Shown here piece by piece: positions 7,990 through 17,603 of a DNA stretch of 64,000 nt. Within the stretch, counting starts at the first letter, position 1, and the number at the start of each line of letters is the position of its first letter. Source of the stretch: Achromobacter sp. MYb9 (GTDB taxonomy: Bacteria; Pseudomonadota; Gammaproteobacteria; Burkholderiales; Burkholderiaceae_B); contig NZ_PCOQ01000016.1 of the NCBI RefSeq assembly GCF_002975275.1, positions 62,001 through 126,000 of the forward strand. Direction: 5' to 3'. The notes below the pieces were generated by a model. The model had not been told where the DNA came from. It was given only the letters and a program-made list of their open reading frames with translations, and searched no databases. The position numbers and the translations under genes are program-made.

Positions 7990-9648
7990 TCAGGCGTCCG
8001 CTTCCGCGTTGTCGCAAGGCGAACCCGCCGGCGAGCCGCCAAAGGGCGGGCGTTCGCCGTCCGCGTCTTCCGCCCAGCTGTCCTTGACCATCTTGCGCAC
8101 GTCGGCCAGCAGTTCCGCGGTGTCGTACACCACGCCGGATTTGATCGTGGTCTGCAGGCACCGCTTCCATTCCACCTTGGCCGTATCGTCGTTCAATCGC
8201 ATGGCGCCGGTGCCGAACAGCAGCTTGAAATCGGTCAATGGATTCTGGTCGTGAATCAGCAGGTCGGCGCGCTTCTGCACGTCGATGGACCCGGTGTCGT
8301 CATCGATGCCCAGCAGCGCCGCGCTTTGCGAGGTCGCCGCGCGCAGCACTTCGATGGGATGGAATCCCGCTTCCTGCAGCAGCTCCAGTTCACGCACGAA
8401 GCCGAAGCCGTAGATCTGGAAGATGAAGCCCGAATCGCTGCCTGCGCATACGCGGCCGCCCAGGTTCTTGTATTCGTTGATGAACTGCATCCACAACCGG
8501 TAGTTCTGCTTCCACTCGATCTCGTTGGTGGTGCTCCAGCGATACCAGTAGGCGCCATGCCCGCCGCGTTGGGGCTGAAAGTATTTCCAGACCGCCTTCC
8601 AGGTGTATTCGTCGTGCCAATCGGCGCGTCGCGCGCGCATCAGGTCGCGGTTGGCGTCGTAGATATTGAAGGTGGGCACGAAGGTGTGGCCCACTTCCAG
8701 GAACTGGTCCATGACCTGGCGCCACTTGGCCGACCCCGGCTGCGCGGCCTGCATGAAGGTCTGGCCGGCCACGGCGAAGCGGTAGTATTCGTCGCTGTAG
8801 TTGTAGTCCGTCGGAAAGGACTGCACGATGCGGTCTTCGAACAGCGCTTCCGGCAAGCCGTAATAGTGCTCGGAGCTGGTCAGCCCCCAACGGGCAGATT
8901 TCAGCGCGTTCACCCGTGTGACCGCCATCTGCGCGTGGTGGCAACCGGACCGCAGCCCCTGTTGCGCGGCTTCGTCCAGCGCCGCTTCCATGATGGCGGG
9001 CGGGGCGCCGAAGAACTTGATGCCGTCCGCGCCGCGCGCAGCCAGCTTGCGCACCCATTCGCGGCCCTGCTCCGGCGTGTGGATGGTCTTGACGCGGTCG
9101 TTCACGGCGGGAAATACGGAATGCACCACCATGCGCGGCGCGGCGATCTTGTTGGCGGCGGACAGTTCGCGCTGTTCCAGCGTCCAGCCCAGCCCGCCCA
9201 TCGCACCCATCTCGCGCACGGTCGTCACGCCATGCGCCAGCCATAGCTTGTAGATGTAGTCGGCGGGCGGGACGATGCCGCTCATGGCATGGTACGGCGT
9301 GCCGATATGCGCGTGCGCATCCACGAAGCCGGGGGTGACGAACTTGCCGTGGCAGTCGATTTCGTGGTCGCCCGGGCCGGGGCGGCGCTTGGGGTCGATG
9401 GCCTTGTGGGGCGTGCCCACGTTGACCAGCGCGGTGATGCGGTCGTTCTCGATGACGATGTCCACCGGCCCCCAGGGCGGCGCGCCGGTGCCGTCGATGA
9501 TTGTCGCCCCGCGCAGGATCAGCCGGGGGAACGGCCCCAGGCCACGGTCGCGCGGCGCGGGCGCGGTCGGCGGGTGCCAGCCCTTGGCGGCGTTGACGTC
9601 GCGGGATTCCTCGCCGACTTCCGATTGCGAAAACGTGGGATCGCTCAT
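7990..9648 (-). CDS. Metal-dependent amidohydrolase (amidohydrolase superfamily)
   Basis: This is a 552-residue cytoplasmic hydrolase of the amidohydrolase superfamily (PF01979). An N-terminal composite beta-sandwich (I-L-R-G-A-T-I-I-D-G-T-G) is followed by the metal motif D-A-H-A-H at residues 110-114 and the late ligand Asp in A-G-S-D-S-G. It is longer than typical members by about 100 residues, with an insertion rich in Trp and Tyr between the central His ligands and the last Asp. No signal peptide is visible. The ATG at 9648 follows the preceding amidohydrolase gene by 5 bases. Together they probably open an imported cyclic amide, dipeptide or similar compound. Substrate unknown. Confidence 0.85.
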   Translation of the reverse strand: MSDPTFSQSEVGEESRDVNAAKGWHPPTAPAPRDRGLGPFPRLILRGATIIDGTGAPPWGPVDIVIENDRITALVNVGTPHKAIDPKRRPGPGDHEIDCHGKFVTPGFVDAHAHIGTPYHAMSGIVPPADYIYKLWLAHGVTTVREMGAMGGLGWTLEQRELSAANKIAAPRMVVHSVFPAVNDRVKTIHTPEQGREWVRKLAARGADGIKFFGAPPAIMEAALDEAAQQGLRSGCHHAQMAVTRVNALKSARWGLTSSEHYYGLPEALFEDRIVQSFPTDYNYSDEYYRFAVAGQTFMQAAQPGSAKWRQVMDQFLEVGHTFVPTFNIYDANRDLMRARRADWHDEYTWKAVWKYFQPQRGGHGAYWYRWSTTNEIEWKQNYRLWMQFINEYKNLGGRVCAGSDSGFIFQIYGFGFVRELELLQEAGFHPIEVLRAATSQSAALLGIDDDTGSIDVQKRADLLIHDQNPLTDFKLLFGTGAMRLNDDTAKVEWKRCLQTTIKSGVVYDTAELLADVRKMVKDSWAEDADGERPPFGGSPAGSPCDNAEADA

Positions 9649-9653
9649 GGCGC

Positions 9654-10901
9654 TTACACCCCCAATCCGTTGTGTTCGATGACGCCGCCCTTCATGATCA
9701 GGGCCAGATGCTCGCCCTGCCCCAGCAGGCAGGACAAGTCGCGGTACGGGTTGCCGTCCACCAGCAGCACGTCCGCCAGGGCGCCCGGCTGAATACGGCC
9801 AAGCTGGCCCACCTGGTTCAGCACGTCGGCAGCCGTGGTGGTGGCGCACTGAATCACTTCCTGCGTGGAAAGCACTTCGTTGCGGATACGGAATTCGTCG
9901 CTTTGCAGGCGCTGCGACGGCCCCAGCAGATCCGAGCCGTAGCCGATCTTCACGCCCGCCTTCTTGTAGATTTCCAGCGAATGCAGGCCGGCGGTGCGCA
10001 CGGTCGCGATCTTCGCCACCGAGTCCGCCGGCAAGCCGTAGTCGGCGCCTTCGTTCGCCAGCGCTTCGTAGGTCACCAGCGTGGGCACCACGAAGGCGCC
10101 CTTCTCGGCCATGAAGCGCGCCACGCGTTCGTCCACCAGGTTGCCGTGTTCGATCGTGCGCACGCCGTTGCGGATGGCGCGCTCGATGGCATCGGCCGTG
10201 TAGGAATGCGCCATCACATAAGTCTGTCGGCTAGCCGCCTCGTCGACGATGACGCGGATTTCTTCTTCCGAATAACCGAAGGACGCGATGGGATCGGTGG
10301 GCGAGGCGACGCCGCCCGAGGCCATCATCTTGATCTGGTCGGCGCCCATCTGGAGTTCCTGGCGCACCGCTTTGCGCACATCATCGATGCCGTCGGCCAC
10401 GCGGCCGATGTCACCGGCGCGGAAGCAGCAGCCGCAAAAACTCATGGGGCGCAGGTGGTCGGAACGCGGACGCGGATCGCCGTGGCCGCCCGTCTGGCTG
10501 ATGGCGCGGCCCGATATGAACAGGCGTGGTCCCTTGACCGTGCCTTCATTCACGGCGCATTTCAAGCCCCAGCCGGCGCCGCCCGCGTCGCGCACCGTGG
10601 TGAAGCCGCGGCGCAGCATCGCGGCCATGATCGGCACCGCGCGCATCATCACCAACGCGTCCGGCAACACGCCCTGCGTGCTCAGGTTCAGCTGCGTGGC
10701 CAGTACGTGCACGTGCAGGTCGATCAGGCCGGGCATCAGGGTGCGACCGGCGGCGTCGATCACCTGCGCGGATGCGCTGGACAGCGGCTTGTCGGAGACT
10801 TCCTTGATGACGCCGTCCTCGACCAGCACATGGTGGCCTTCCAGCAGGTCGGCCTGCAAGGGATCAAGCAGGTTCGCGTTTTTGAACAGTACGGATGCCA
10901 T
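9654..10901 (-). CDS. Metal-dependent amidohydrolase, prolidase/Xaa-dipeptidase-like clade
   Basis: This is a 415-residue amidohydrolase-superfamily enzyme. Metal ligands are visible: D-L-H-V-H (His63, His65), a probable carboxylated Lys in I-K-M-M-A-S-G-G, His in M-A-H-S-Y and T-I-E-H-G-N, and the final Asp in G-Y-G-S-D-L-L-G. The overall pattern (M-P-G-L-I-D-L-H-V-H, G-F-T-T-V-R-D) is that of the imidazolonepropionase-related clade containing Xaa-Pro/Xaa-Arg dipeptidases and acyl-amino-acid hydrolases. AAGGAA precedes the ATG at 10901. It lies between the first permease and the larger amidohydrolase in the operon, so it likely acts on the imported compound or the product of its neighbour. 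Confidence 0.87.
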   Translation of the reverse strand: MASVLFKNANLLDPLQADLLEGHHVLVEDGVIKEVSDKPLSSASAQVIDAAGRTLMPGLIDLHVHVLATQLNLSTQGVLPDALVMMRAVPIMAAMLRRGFTTVRDAGGAGWGLKCAVNEGTVKGPRLFISGRAISQTGGHGDPRPRSDHLRPMSFCGCCFRAGDIGRVADGIDDVRKAVRQELQMGADQIKMMASGGVASPTDPIASFGYSEEEIRVIVDEAASRQTYVMAHSYTADAIERAIRNGVRTIEHGNLVDERVARFMAEKGAFVVPTLVTYEALANEGADYGLPADSVAKIATVRTAGLHSLEIYKKAGVKIGYGSDLLGPSQRLQSDEFRIRNEVLSTQEVIQCATTTAADVLNQVGQLGRIQPGALADVLLVDGNPYRDLSCLLGQGEHLALIMKGGVIEHNGLGV

Positions 10902-10927
10902 GAAAGTTCCTTGTTATAGATTCGGAA

Positions 10928-11809
10928 TCAAGACGCCATGGTCTTGATGTAGCGCCGATGGATCAGCCAATTCGAAATCAATGCGATGACCAGCGTGCCG
11001 CACACCAGGATGACGGCCAGGGCGGCGCCGAACGGCCAGTTCGAGGCCCGCGTGATCTGGTCATACAACGCGGGCGCCATCATCGTCAGGCCGGAGCCGC
11101 CCAGCAGCACCGGCGTGGCGTAGGCGTTCATGCACAGGATGAAGACCAGCATCGTGCCCGCGGCCACGCCGGGCGCGGCAATTGGCAGCACGATGCGGCG
11201 GAACGTCGTGAAGAAGCTGGCGCCCACGTTGCGCGCGGCCTCTTCCACCGACAGGTCCATGCCTTCCAGCACGCTTTGCAAGGTCAGGATCAGATAGGGC
11301 ATGACGACGGCGGTCGTGCCGATGACCACCGCCGTCGGCGTGTACATCAACGTCAGCGGCCGGTCGATCAGGCCCACGCCCTGCAGCACCGCGTTCACGA
11401 CGCCCGCGTTGCCCAGCGCCACCATCCAGCCCGCTGCCCGCACCACGTTGCCGACCATCAGCGGGAACACCAGCAGGATCACGAACAGGCTCTTGTACCG
11501 GCTTTGCGTGCGCGCCAGGAAATACGCCACGGGAAAGCCCAACACCAGCGCCAGCACGGTGCACAGCGCGGCCACCCACAAGGTCGTGAAGAAAATATCG
11601 CGGTAGTACGGGTCGCCAAAGAACTTGGCGTAGTTCTCGAAGGTGAAGGCGGTCTGCATCAGTTCCGCCGGATCGAAATGGTTGAAGCTGTAGCGCGCCA
11701 GCTGGAAGATGGGGACCATGATGATCACCAGCACTACCAGCGACGCCGGAAAAGCCAGCCCCGGCCCCAACCAGCGGCTGGGCCGCCCGTCTTGGTTCGC
11801 AGTCGTCAT
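10928..11809 (-). CDS. ABC transporter permease, PotB type
   Basis: This is a 293-residue inner-membrane permease with about six helices and the binding-protein-dependent transport (BPD) loop E-A-A-R-N-V-G-A-S near residue 200, which contacts the ATPase. It belongs to the PotB/opine class. The ATG at 11809 is preceded by TAGGAG, whose TAG is the stop codon of the ATPase gene, so translation is coupled. An upstream in-frame start at 11857 would overlap the ATPase gene and lacks this site. It pairs with the PotC-type permease at 12868-13731. Confidence 0.92.
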   Translation of the reverse strand: MTTANQDGRPSRWLGPGLAFPASLVVLVIIMVPIFQLARYSFNHFDPAELMQTAFTFENYAKFFGDPYYRDIFFTTLWVAALCTVLALVLGFPVAYFLARTQSRYKSLFVILLVFPLMVGNVVRAAGWMVALGNAGVVNAVLQGVGLIDRPLTLMYTPTAVVIGTTAVVMPYLILTLQSVLEGMDLSVEEAARNVGASFFTTFRRIVLPIAAPGVAAGTMLVFILCMNAYATPVLLGGSGLTMMAPALYDQITRASNWPFGAALAVILVCGTLVIALISNWLIHRRYIKTMAS

Positions 11810-11817
11810 GGCGGCTC

Positions 11818-12864
<1,047 letters not shown>

Positions 12865-12867
12865 TTC

Positions 12868-13731
12868 TCACACCACCTGACTGAGTTTCACGTAGCGGTC
12901 GGTCACAAGCATGATGATTCCCAACAGCAAGATTTGCACCGAAGCCACCGAAGCGATGGTCGGGTCCAGATTGAATTCCAGGTACTGCATGATGGCGATC
13001 GGCAGCGTGGTGCGGCCCGGCCCCACCAGCGACAACGACAGCTCCAGGTTTTCAAACGACACCACGAAGCTGAACAGCGCCGCCGCCACGATGGAGGGGC
13101 GCAGCATCGGCAGCGTCACGCGCATGAAAGCGACCGGCGCGCTGGCGCCAAGGTTGCGCGCGGCTTCCTCGATGGAACCGTCCAGGCCGGCCATCCCCGC
13201 CGTCACCAGGCGCACCGTCCACGGGATCGTCAGGCACACGTGCGCGATGACCAGGCCACCGAAGGTGCCGATGATGTCCTGGTCCAGCAGTTCCTCGGCG
13301 CGCAGGTAGAACAGGTAGATGCCGACACCCGCGACAATGCCGGGAATCAGCAGCGGCGACAGCAGCAAGGTGTTGATGCCCTTGCTGCCCTGGAAGCGGT
13401 AGCGGGCAATGGCCACCGCGGCCAGCACGCCCATCGCGACACCAATGGCGGCCGCCACCAGCGACACCTGGAGACTGAACAGGAAGCCGTTGGCGAACGC
13501 CGGGTTCTGCCACGCTTTCACGTACCAGGACAGCGTGTAGCCGGACGGGGGAAAGTAGAGGATGGCGTCCTTGAAGAAGCTCAGCCAGACCACCAGCACG
13601 ATGGGGCAGAGCATGAACGCATACATCAGAACGACGAAGACGCGGTGCAGCCACGTTGCCCACGGGATCACGCGAATGGGCTTGATCCGGGCGGCCGTGA
13701 CGGCCGGGTCCAAAGGAGGCGCGCTATGCAA
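12868..13731 (-). CDS. ABC transporter permease, PotC type (TTG start likely)
   Basis: This is a 287-residue inner-membrane permease of the PotC class, with a BPD loop E-A-A-R-N-L-G-A-S near residue 188. It is the first gene of the operon that runs through to 5868. No ATG lies near the expected N-terminus. A TTG at 13731, preceded by AAGGA about 10 bases upstream, gives residues M-H-S-A-P-P before the first helix and is the best start. A rare start codon on the lead gene could hold expression low. The 255-base upstream region carries several inverted repeats and is the probable promoter/operator. Confidence 0.88.
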   Translation of the reverse strand: MHSAPPLDPAVTAARIKPIRVIPWATWLHRVFVVLMYAFMLCPIVLVVWLSFFKDAILYFPPSGYTLSWYVKAWQNPAFANGFLFSLQVSLVAAAIGVAMGVLAAVAIARYRFQGSKGINTLLLSPLLIPGIVAGVGIYLFYLRAEELLDQDIIGTFGGLVIAHVCLTIPWTVRLVTAGMAGLDGSIEEAARNLGASAPVAFMRVTLPMLRPSIVAAALFSFVVSFENLELSLSLVGPGRTTLPIAIMQYLEFNLDPTIASVASVQILLLGIIMLVTDRYVKLSQVV

Positions 13732-13797
13732 ATCCTGATTCCTTGTCAGCGAGTGCCGGCTCGGTTTGAAACTCCTCCGGTTTGAACTCTGCGGTTC

Positions 13798-13813
13798 CTT
13801 CGGTTAACCGAAG
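13798..13813. promoter_or_regulatory. 16-bp perfect palindrome upstream of the ABC/amidohydrolase operon
   Basis: CTTCGGTTAACCGAAG is a perfect 16-bp palindrome centred about 75 bases before the TTG start of the lead permease gene. Nearby, CGGTTTGAA is repeated as CGGTTTGAAC. Symmetry and position suggest an operator, but no regulator gene lies inside the operon; the LysR gene at 16589 is the closest. Confidence 0.5.
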
Positions 13814-13843
13814 CATATCGACGGGTTGCTGCTCGGCTCAACT

Positions 13844-13946
13844 AGGGATAACCCAAGACTACCCCTCACTCGCGGGTAATCCCTGGCGGGGCCGTCCCCA
13901 CAGGTGCAACCCGCTGCGGGGAAAGACCCGCGGCGGGTGCAACCCG
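13844..13946. repeat. Cluster of inverted and direct repeats between two minus-strand operons
   Basis: Three structures lie here. AGGGATAACCC (13844-13854) and GGGTAATCCCT (13874-13884) pair with one mismatch. CCCGCTGCGGG (13910-13920) and CCCGCGGCGGG (13927-13937) pair with one mismatch over a 6-nt loop. GGTGCAACCCG occurs at 13903 and again at 13936. The GC hairpin lies about 50 bases past the stop of the DUF2817 gene and could terminate that transcript; the others may be regulatory. Confidence 0.5.
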
Positions 13947-13986
13947 GGGAATCAAGGCAGGATTGCGGGCGTTGCCGGCGATGGGG

Positions 13987-15084
13987 TCAGGCCGCGGCTT
14001 GCAGTCCGCACAACGCTTGCAGCACCGCCACGCGGCTTTGGCCCAGCACCATGCCATGCCAGTCGTAGGCATGGCAATAGAACGCGTCCTGCGTGGCCTG
14101 CAGGATGTCGCGGCGCAAGGCGGGCGGCGCGTCGGGATTCGAGCGCAGCCAGTTGCGGCCACGCAGCGCCAGCACGATATCGTCGAACGGCACGGTGCCG
14201 TATTCCAGCGCCATCAGCGTCGGCGACGATTCGGGGCAAGCCTGATAGATCAGGCCCGCCAGATGGCCGGTGATGTCGACCGATGCCGACGTGCCTTGAA
14301 ACGGCACGGCGATGTCCAGGCCCCACCATTGCCGCGCGCGCGCCACTTCGGCGTCATCGCGTCGGCCCGCATAGATCTTCTCGCCGTGCCCGCGCGGGCC
14401 CAGGCCCGTATGCACGTCGATCCAACCGATGTGCGCGTAGCGGCCGGCCTGCGTTTCAAGGATGCGCCGCAGGTTGGCAAGCGATGCCGCCGGCGCGGCG
14501 CCGCCGTAGAAGAGCCCATCGGCGTGCGTGTACTGCCCGCGCGACACTGCCTGCGCGAAAGCGGCCTGCCCATGTTCGGCCACATAGCGGGCCAGGTCGC
14601 GCTGGTTCTCGTCCGACGGGGGCCATTCTTCGGGCAGCAGCAAGGGGTGCAAATCGCCATAGCCCGGATTGGCCGGCAGCGGCGTGCCGCCGAACGGCTG
14701 CGCATTGCGGTTCAGGTCCACGTTGCCCTCGTCGGTACGTGCCATCCACGAAAAACCGTAGGGATTCACCGCGTGCACCAGCAACAAGGCCACGCCCGCT
14801 TGCCGCGCGCGCTGTTGCATCGGGGCGTCGTCCATCAGCGCGAACTGGCAACCCGCGCCGCAAAAGCCTTCCACGCCATGCGTGGCCGACGTCATGATCA
14901 GCAGGCGCGTGGCGTCGGCTGCGCCGATCAGCGCCGTATCGGTGGCCAGCGCCTCGCCGTCGCTGCCCACGGCTTCGATCGGCCACGATCGCACGTCGGC
15001 GCCCAGGCGCGCGGCATCGGACAAGAAGCGCTCGCGCGATTCGGCGTAGCTGCGGGGGAAGTAGCTCGTACTGCTGGGCATCAT
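13987..15084 (-). CDS. DUF2817 family protein, M14-like zinc carboxypeptidase fold
   Basis: This is a 365-residue protein of the DUF2817 family, related to M14 zinc carboxypeptidases. The zinc motif H-x-x-E is H-G-V-E (His69, Glu72), the third ligand is probably His225 in D-V-H-T-G, the M14-like N-R pair is in D-L-N-R-N (123-127), and a candidate catalytic Glu lies in A-L-E-Y-G-T-V-P. No signal peptide is seen, so it is probably cytoplasmic. The start ATG (15084) overlaps the stop of the upstream MFS gene as ATGA; a second ATG at 15081 has slightly better spacing from AGGAGG. With the carrier it probably imports and cleaves an acyl- or peptidyl-amino acid. Confidence 0.83.
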   Translation of the reverse strand: MMPSSTSYFPRSYAESRERFLSDAARLGADVRSWPIEAVGSDGEALATDTALIGAADATRLLIMTSATHGVEGFCGAGCQFALMDDAPMQQRARQAGVALLLVHAVNPYGFSWMARTDEGNVDLNRNAQPFGGTPLPANPGYGDLHPLLLPEEWPPSDENQRDLARYVAEHGQAAFAQAVSRGQYTHADGLFYGGAAPAASLANLRRILETQAGRYAHIGWIDVHTGLGPRGHGEKIYAGRRDDAEVARARQWWGLDIAVPFQGTSASVDITGHLAGLIYQACPESSPTLMALEYGTVPFDDIVLALRGRNWLRSNPDAPPALRRDILQATQDAFYCHAYDWHGMVLGQSRVAVLQALCGLQAAA

Positions 15085-16412
15085 GCCTCCTGGGAGTCGA
15101 TTGCATGGCCGGTGCGGTCCTGGATCCAGAACAGCACGACGGTGGATAGCGCCACGGTCACCATCAAATACCAGGCAGGCGCCAGAGGGTTGCCGGTGAC
15201 GTGCAGCAGCCAGGTCACGAAGAACTGCGCGAAACCGCCGAAGACGGAGATGCCCAGACCATACACGACCGACATCCCGGTGGTGCGCACGGCCTTGGGG
15301 AACAGTTCGGGCAGCATCGTGATCGTGGGCGCCATCTGCAACGCCAGCAAGACGGCCAGCAGCGCGATCACGGTCATCAACCGGGCCGTGCTGGGTGCGG
15401 ACACCAGCCACTGGAAGCACGGCAGCAACACGCAGATGGTTGCCACGCGCGACCAGAAAATGACTTTCTTGCGGCCATAGCGATCGGCCAACTTGCCGAC
15501 AAATGGCGCGATCGCAAAGCCGATGGCCCCCAGCACGACGCTGGCGAACAAGCCCGACGACGCCGGCAGGCCCAGTTCCTTGCTGGCGTAGGCGGGCATG
15601 TAGAAGCCGATGATCTGCGCGCACACCATGCCGCCGATCACCAGCAGGATGCCTTTGACCACCCGCGCCTTGTGGTGCGCGAACACCAGCCGCAGCGGCT
15701 GGTGGCCCGACGCGGCGCGCGCGGCCTGGGGCGCATGGGCAGGCTCCAGCGTTTCCTCCAGGTTGCGGCGGATGTAGGCCCCGACCGGCACCGTCAGAAT
15801 GCCGATCACGAAGGGCACGCGCCAGCCCCACGCCTGCATCTGGTCTTTGGTCAGCACGGCGGTCAACAGCGCCACGGTCAACGCGCCCAGCATCACCCCC
15901 AGCGACTGGCTGCCGAACTGCCAGCTGGAATAGAACCCCCGCTTGTTCGGCGGAGCATGCTCCAACAGCAGGGTGGTCGAGGCGCCCACCTCGCCGCCCG
16001 CGGCAAAGCCCTGGATCAGCCGCGCCAGCACCATCAGCACGGGACCCATCACGCCCAGCTGGGCGTAGGTGGGCGCCGCCGCGATCAGCGCGCAGCCCAG
16101 CCCCATCAGCCATAAGGTCAGCGTCATGGCCGCGCGCCGGCCATGGCGGTCGGCATACGAACCGATCAGCATGCCGCCGACCGGCCGCATCAGGAAACCC
16201 ACGCCAAAGGTGGCGGTGGTCAGCAGCAGCTGGCCATAACTGGACGCGGCCGGAAAGAACAACGGGCCGATGATCAGCATCAGGAACGTGAAGACGGTGA
16301 AGTCGAAGAACTCCAGCGCGTTGCCGATGGTCGTGCCGGCGATCACGCGCCGGCGCGCGGCCGACGAATGCAGAGGCTGCCGGCCAGGAGCGGCGGCGAT
16401 GGCGATAGACAT
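15081..16412 (-). CDS. MFS transporter, metabolite:H+ symporter (MHS) family
   Basis: This is a 443-residue, 12-helix carrier of the major facilitator superfamily, MHS type (relatives carry citrate, proline/betaine, shikimate or ketoglutarate). The MHS opening G-T-T-I-G-N-A-L-E-F-F-D-F lies near residue 25, the MFS loop G-S-Y-A-D-R-H-G-R-R near 85 and G-F-A-A-G-G-E-V-G near 130. AGGGGA precedes the ATG at 16412. It is the lead gene of a two-gene operon with the DUF2817 enzyme and diverges from a LysR regulator across 176 bases. The substrate is unknown. Confidence 0.9.
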   Translation of the reverse strand: MSIAIAAAPGRQPLHSSAARRRVIAGTTIGNALEFFDFTVFTFLMLIIGPLFFPAASSYGQLLLTTATFGVGFLMRPVGGMLIGSYADRHGRRAAMTLTLWLMGLGCALIAAAPTYAQLGVMGPVLMVLARLIQGFAAGGEVGASTTLLLEHAPPNKRGFYSSWQFGSQSLGVMLGALTVALLTAVLTKDQMQAWGWRVPFVIGILTVPVGAYIRRNLEETLEPAHAPQAARAASGHQPLRLVFAHHKARVVKGILLVIGGMVCAQIIGFYMPAYASKELGLPASSGLFASVVLGAIGFAIAPFVGKLADRYGRKKVIFWSRVATICVLLPCFQWLVSAPSTARLMTVIALLAVLLALQMAPTITMLPELFPKAVRTTGMSVVYGLGISVFGGFAQFFVTWLLHVTGNPLAPAWYLMVTVALSTVVLFWIQDRTGHAIDSQEA

Positions 16413-16588
16413 GTTTTCCCCTTGATGTCCGTGGGGCGCCGGTCCGTGAATCCGGACGCTGTGACGACCCGCGTGGATGAATATACGGATGGCGCACGAT
16501 AAGGAAAAGACAGTATTTTTGTTCCAGTGAAACCTTTTTCTTATATGCCAACCCGTCTTTAGACGGTTCCGACCCCGGGCTCTCCTCC
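16413..16588. promoter_or_regulatory. Divergent promoter region, MFS operon and lysR
   Basis: This 176-base region separates the carrier operon (minus) from the LysR gene (plus), the usual layout for LysR control. It is AT-rich at 16495-16550 compared with its surroundings. CCGTCT-TT-AGACGG (16553-16566) is a perfect palindrome 23 bases before the lysR start and could be the autoregulatory site. I could not fix -10/-35 elements. Confidence 0.5.
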
Positions 16589-17485
16589 ATGAACCTGCGC
16601 CAATTACGCGCCTTTGTCCTGATCGCCGACCACCGCAGCATCCGCGCCGCGGCACGCGCGCTGTTCGTCACCCAGCCCGCGGCGACGCGCAGCCTGCGGG
16701 AACTGGAACACAGCGTGGGAGCCGAACTGGTGCGCCGCAGCGCCCGCGGCGTGGAACTGACGACCTACGGCGAGGCGTTGTACAAGCGCGCCGTGCTGAT
16801 CCTGCAGGAAGCGCGAAAGGCGCAGGAGGAAATCGGCCAGATGCGGGACGGCGAAGGCGGCACGCTGAATCTGGCCATCAGCTCTTCGGCGCTGACGGCA
16901 CTGCCTGCCGCGCTGATGGCGTTCCGCGCCCGGATGCCGCGCGTGGCCGTATCGTTCAACGAAGTCGCCCCGCCTTACAGCCACGAGCAACTGGAATCGG
17001 GCCACTACGACCTGTTGGTGCAAACCGAGTACGACGGCAACATCGACGACGGCTTCGCGCGCCAGACCTTGTTCACCCTGCCGATGGCGGTGGGCGCCCG
17101 CATCGGCCACCCTTTGCGCCGCGCGCGCAGCCTCGCCGACATGCACGACGCGCTGTGGCTGCTGCCCGGCAACATCCAGGCCCCGGCCAACCTGCTGCGA
17201 CTGGCGTTCGACGCCCATGGCTTGCCGCCGCCGCGAGACATCATCCCGTGCCAGTCCATCGCGATCGCGCTGGCCATCATGGCGCAAAGCGATGCGCTGG
17301 GCATCTTCGTGCAGGCGCTGTTCGATCATCAACTGATGCCGCGGCCATTGCGCATGCTGCCGCTGGCGCACGAACTGCCCGCGGCGCGGGTGTCCATTCT
17401 GACGCGGTCCGATTCCCCGCCCACGCCGGCCGCCCAGTGCTTCATCGACTGCCTGATGACGGCGCGCCCCGGTCCTGCGGCCTAA
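16589..17485 (+). CDS. LysR family transcriptional regulator
   Basis: This is a 298-residue LysR-type regulator. The winged HTH covers residues 1-60 (M-N-L-R-Q-L-R-A-F, then A-A-R-A-L-F-V-T-Q-P-A-A-T-R-S-L-R-E-L-E), and the inducer-binding periplasmic-binding-like domain covers about 90-290. It diverges from the MFS/DUF2817 operon and most likely activates it in response to the carrier's substrate. The predicted start ATG at 16589 matches the family N-terminus exactly. Confidence 0.93.
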   Translation: MNLRQLRAFVLIADHRSIRAAARALFVTQPAATRSLRELEHSVGAELVRRSARGVELTTYGEALYKRAVLILQEARKAQEEIGQMRDGEGGTLNLAISSSALTALPAALMAFRARMPRVAVSFNEVAPPYSHEQLESGHYDLLVQTEYDGNIDDGFARQTLFTLPMAVGARIGHPLRRARSLADMHDALWLLPGNIQAPANLLRLAFDAHGLPPPRDIIPCQSIAIALAIMAQSDALGIFVQALFDHQLMPRPLRMLPLAHELPAARVSILTRSDSPPTPAAQCFIDCLMTARPGPAA

Positions 17486-17603
17486 CGCCTATGCAAGGCT
17501 GCTTTCAGGGCCAATCGGCCGTGGGGCAACCGGTTATCATTGGCGCCGGGCCCGCCGATGGCTTCGACACCGGCCTGCCGCCCCCCTTTTGCGGTCATTA
17601 TCC

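Noticed and set aside
13903-13946. Direct repeats considered as a CRISPR or plasmid-type iteron array
   Set aside because: Only two 11-bp copies 33 bases apart are present, with a hairpin between and no further units; this is not an array.
15085-16671. Long N-terminal extension of the DUF2817 frame through the MFS gene
   Set aside because: The frame stays open across the MFS gene by chance. The DUF2817 homology begins at 15084 with AGGAGG before it and the extension is out of frame with the real MFS product.
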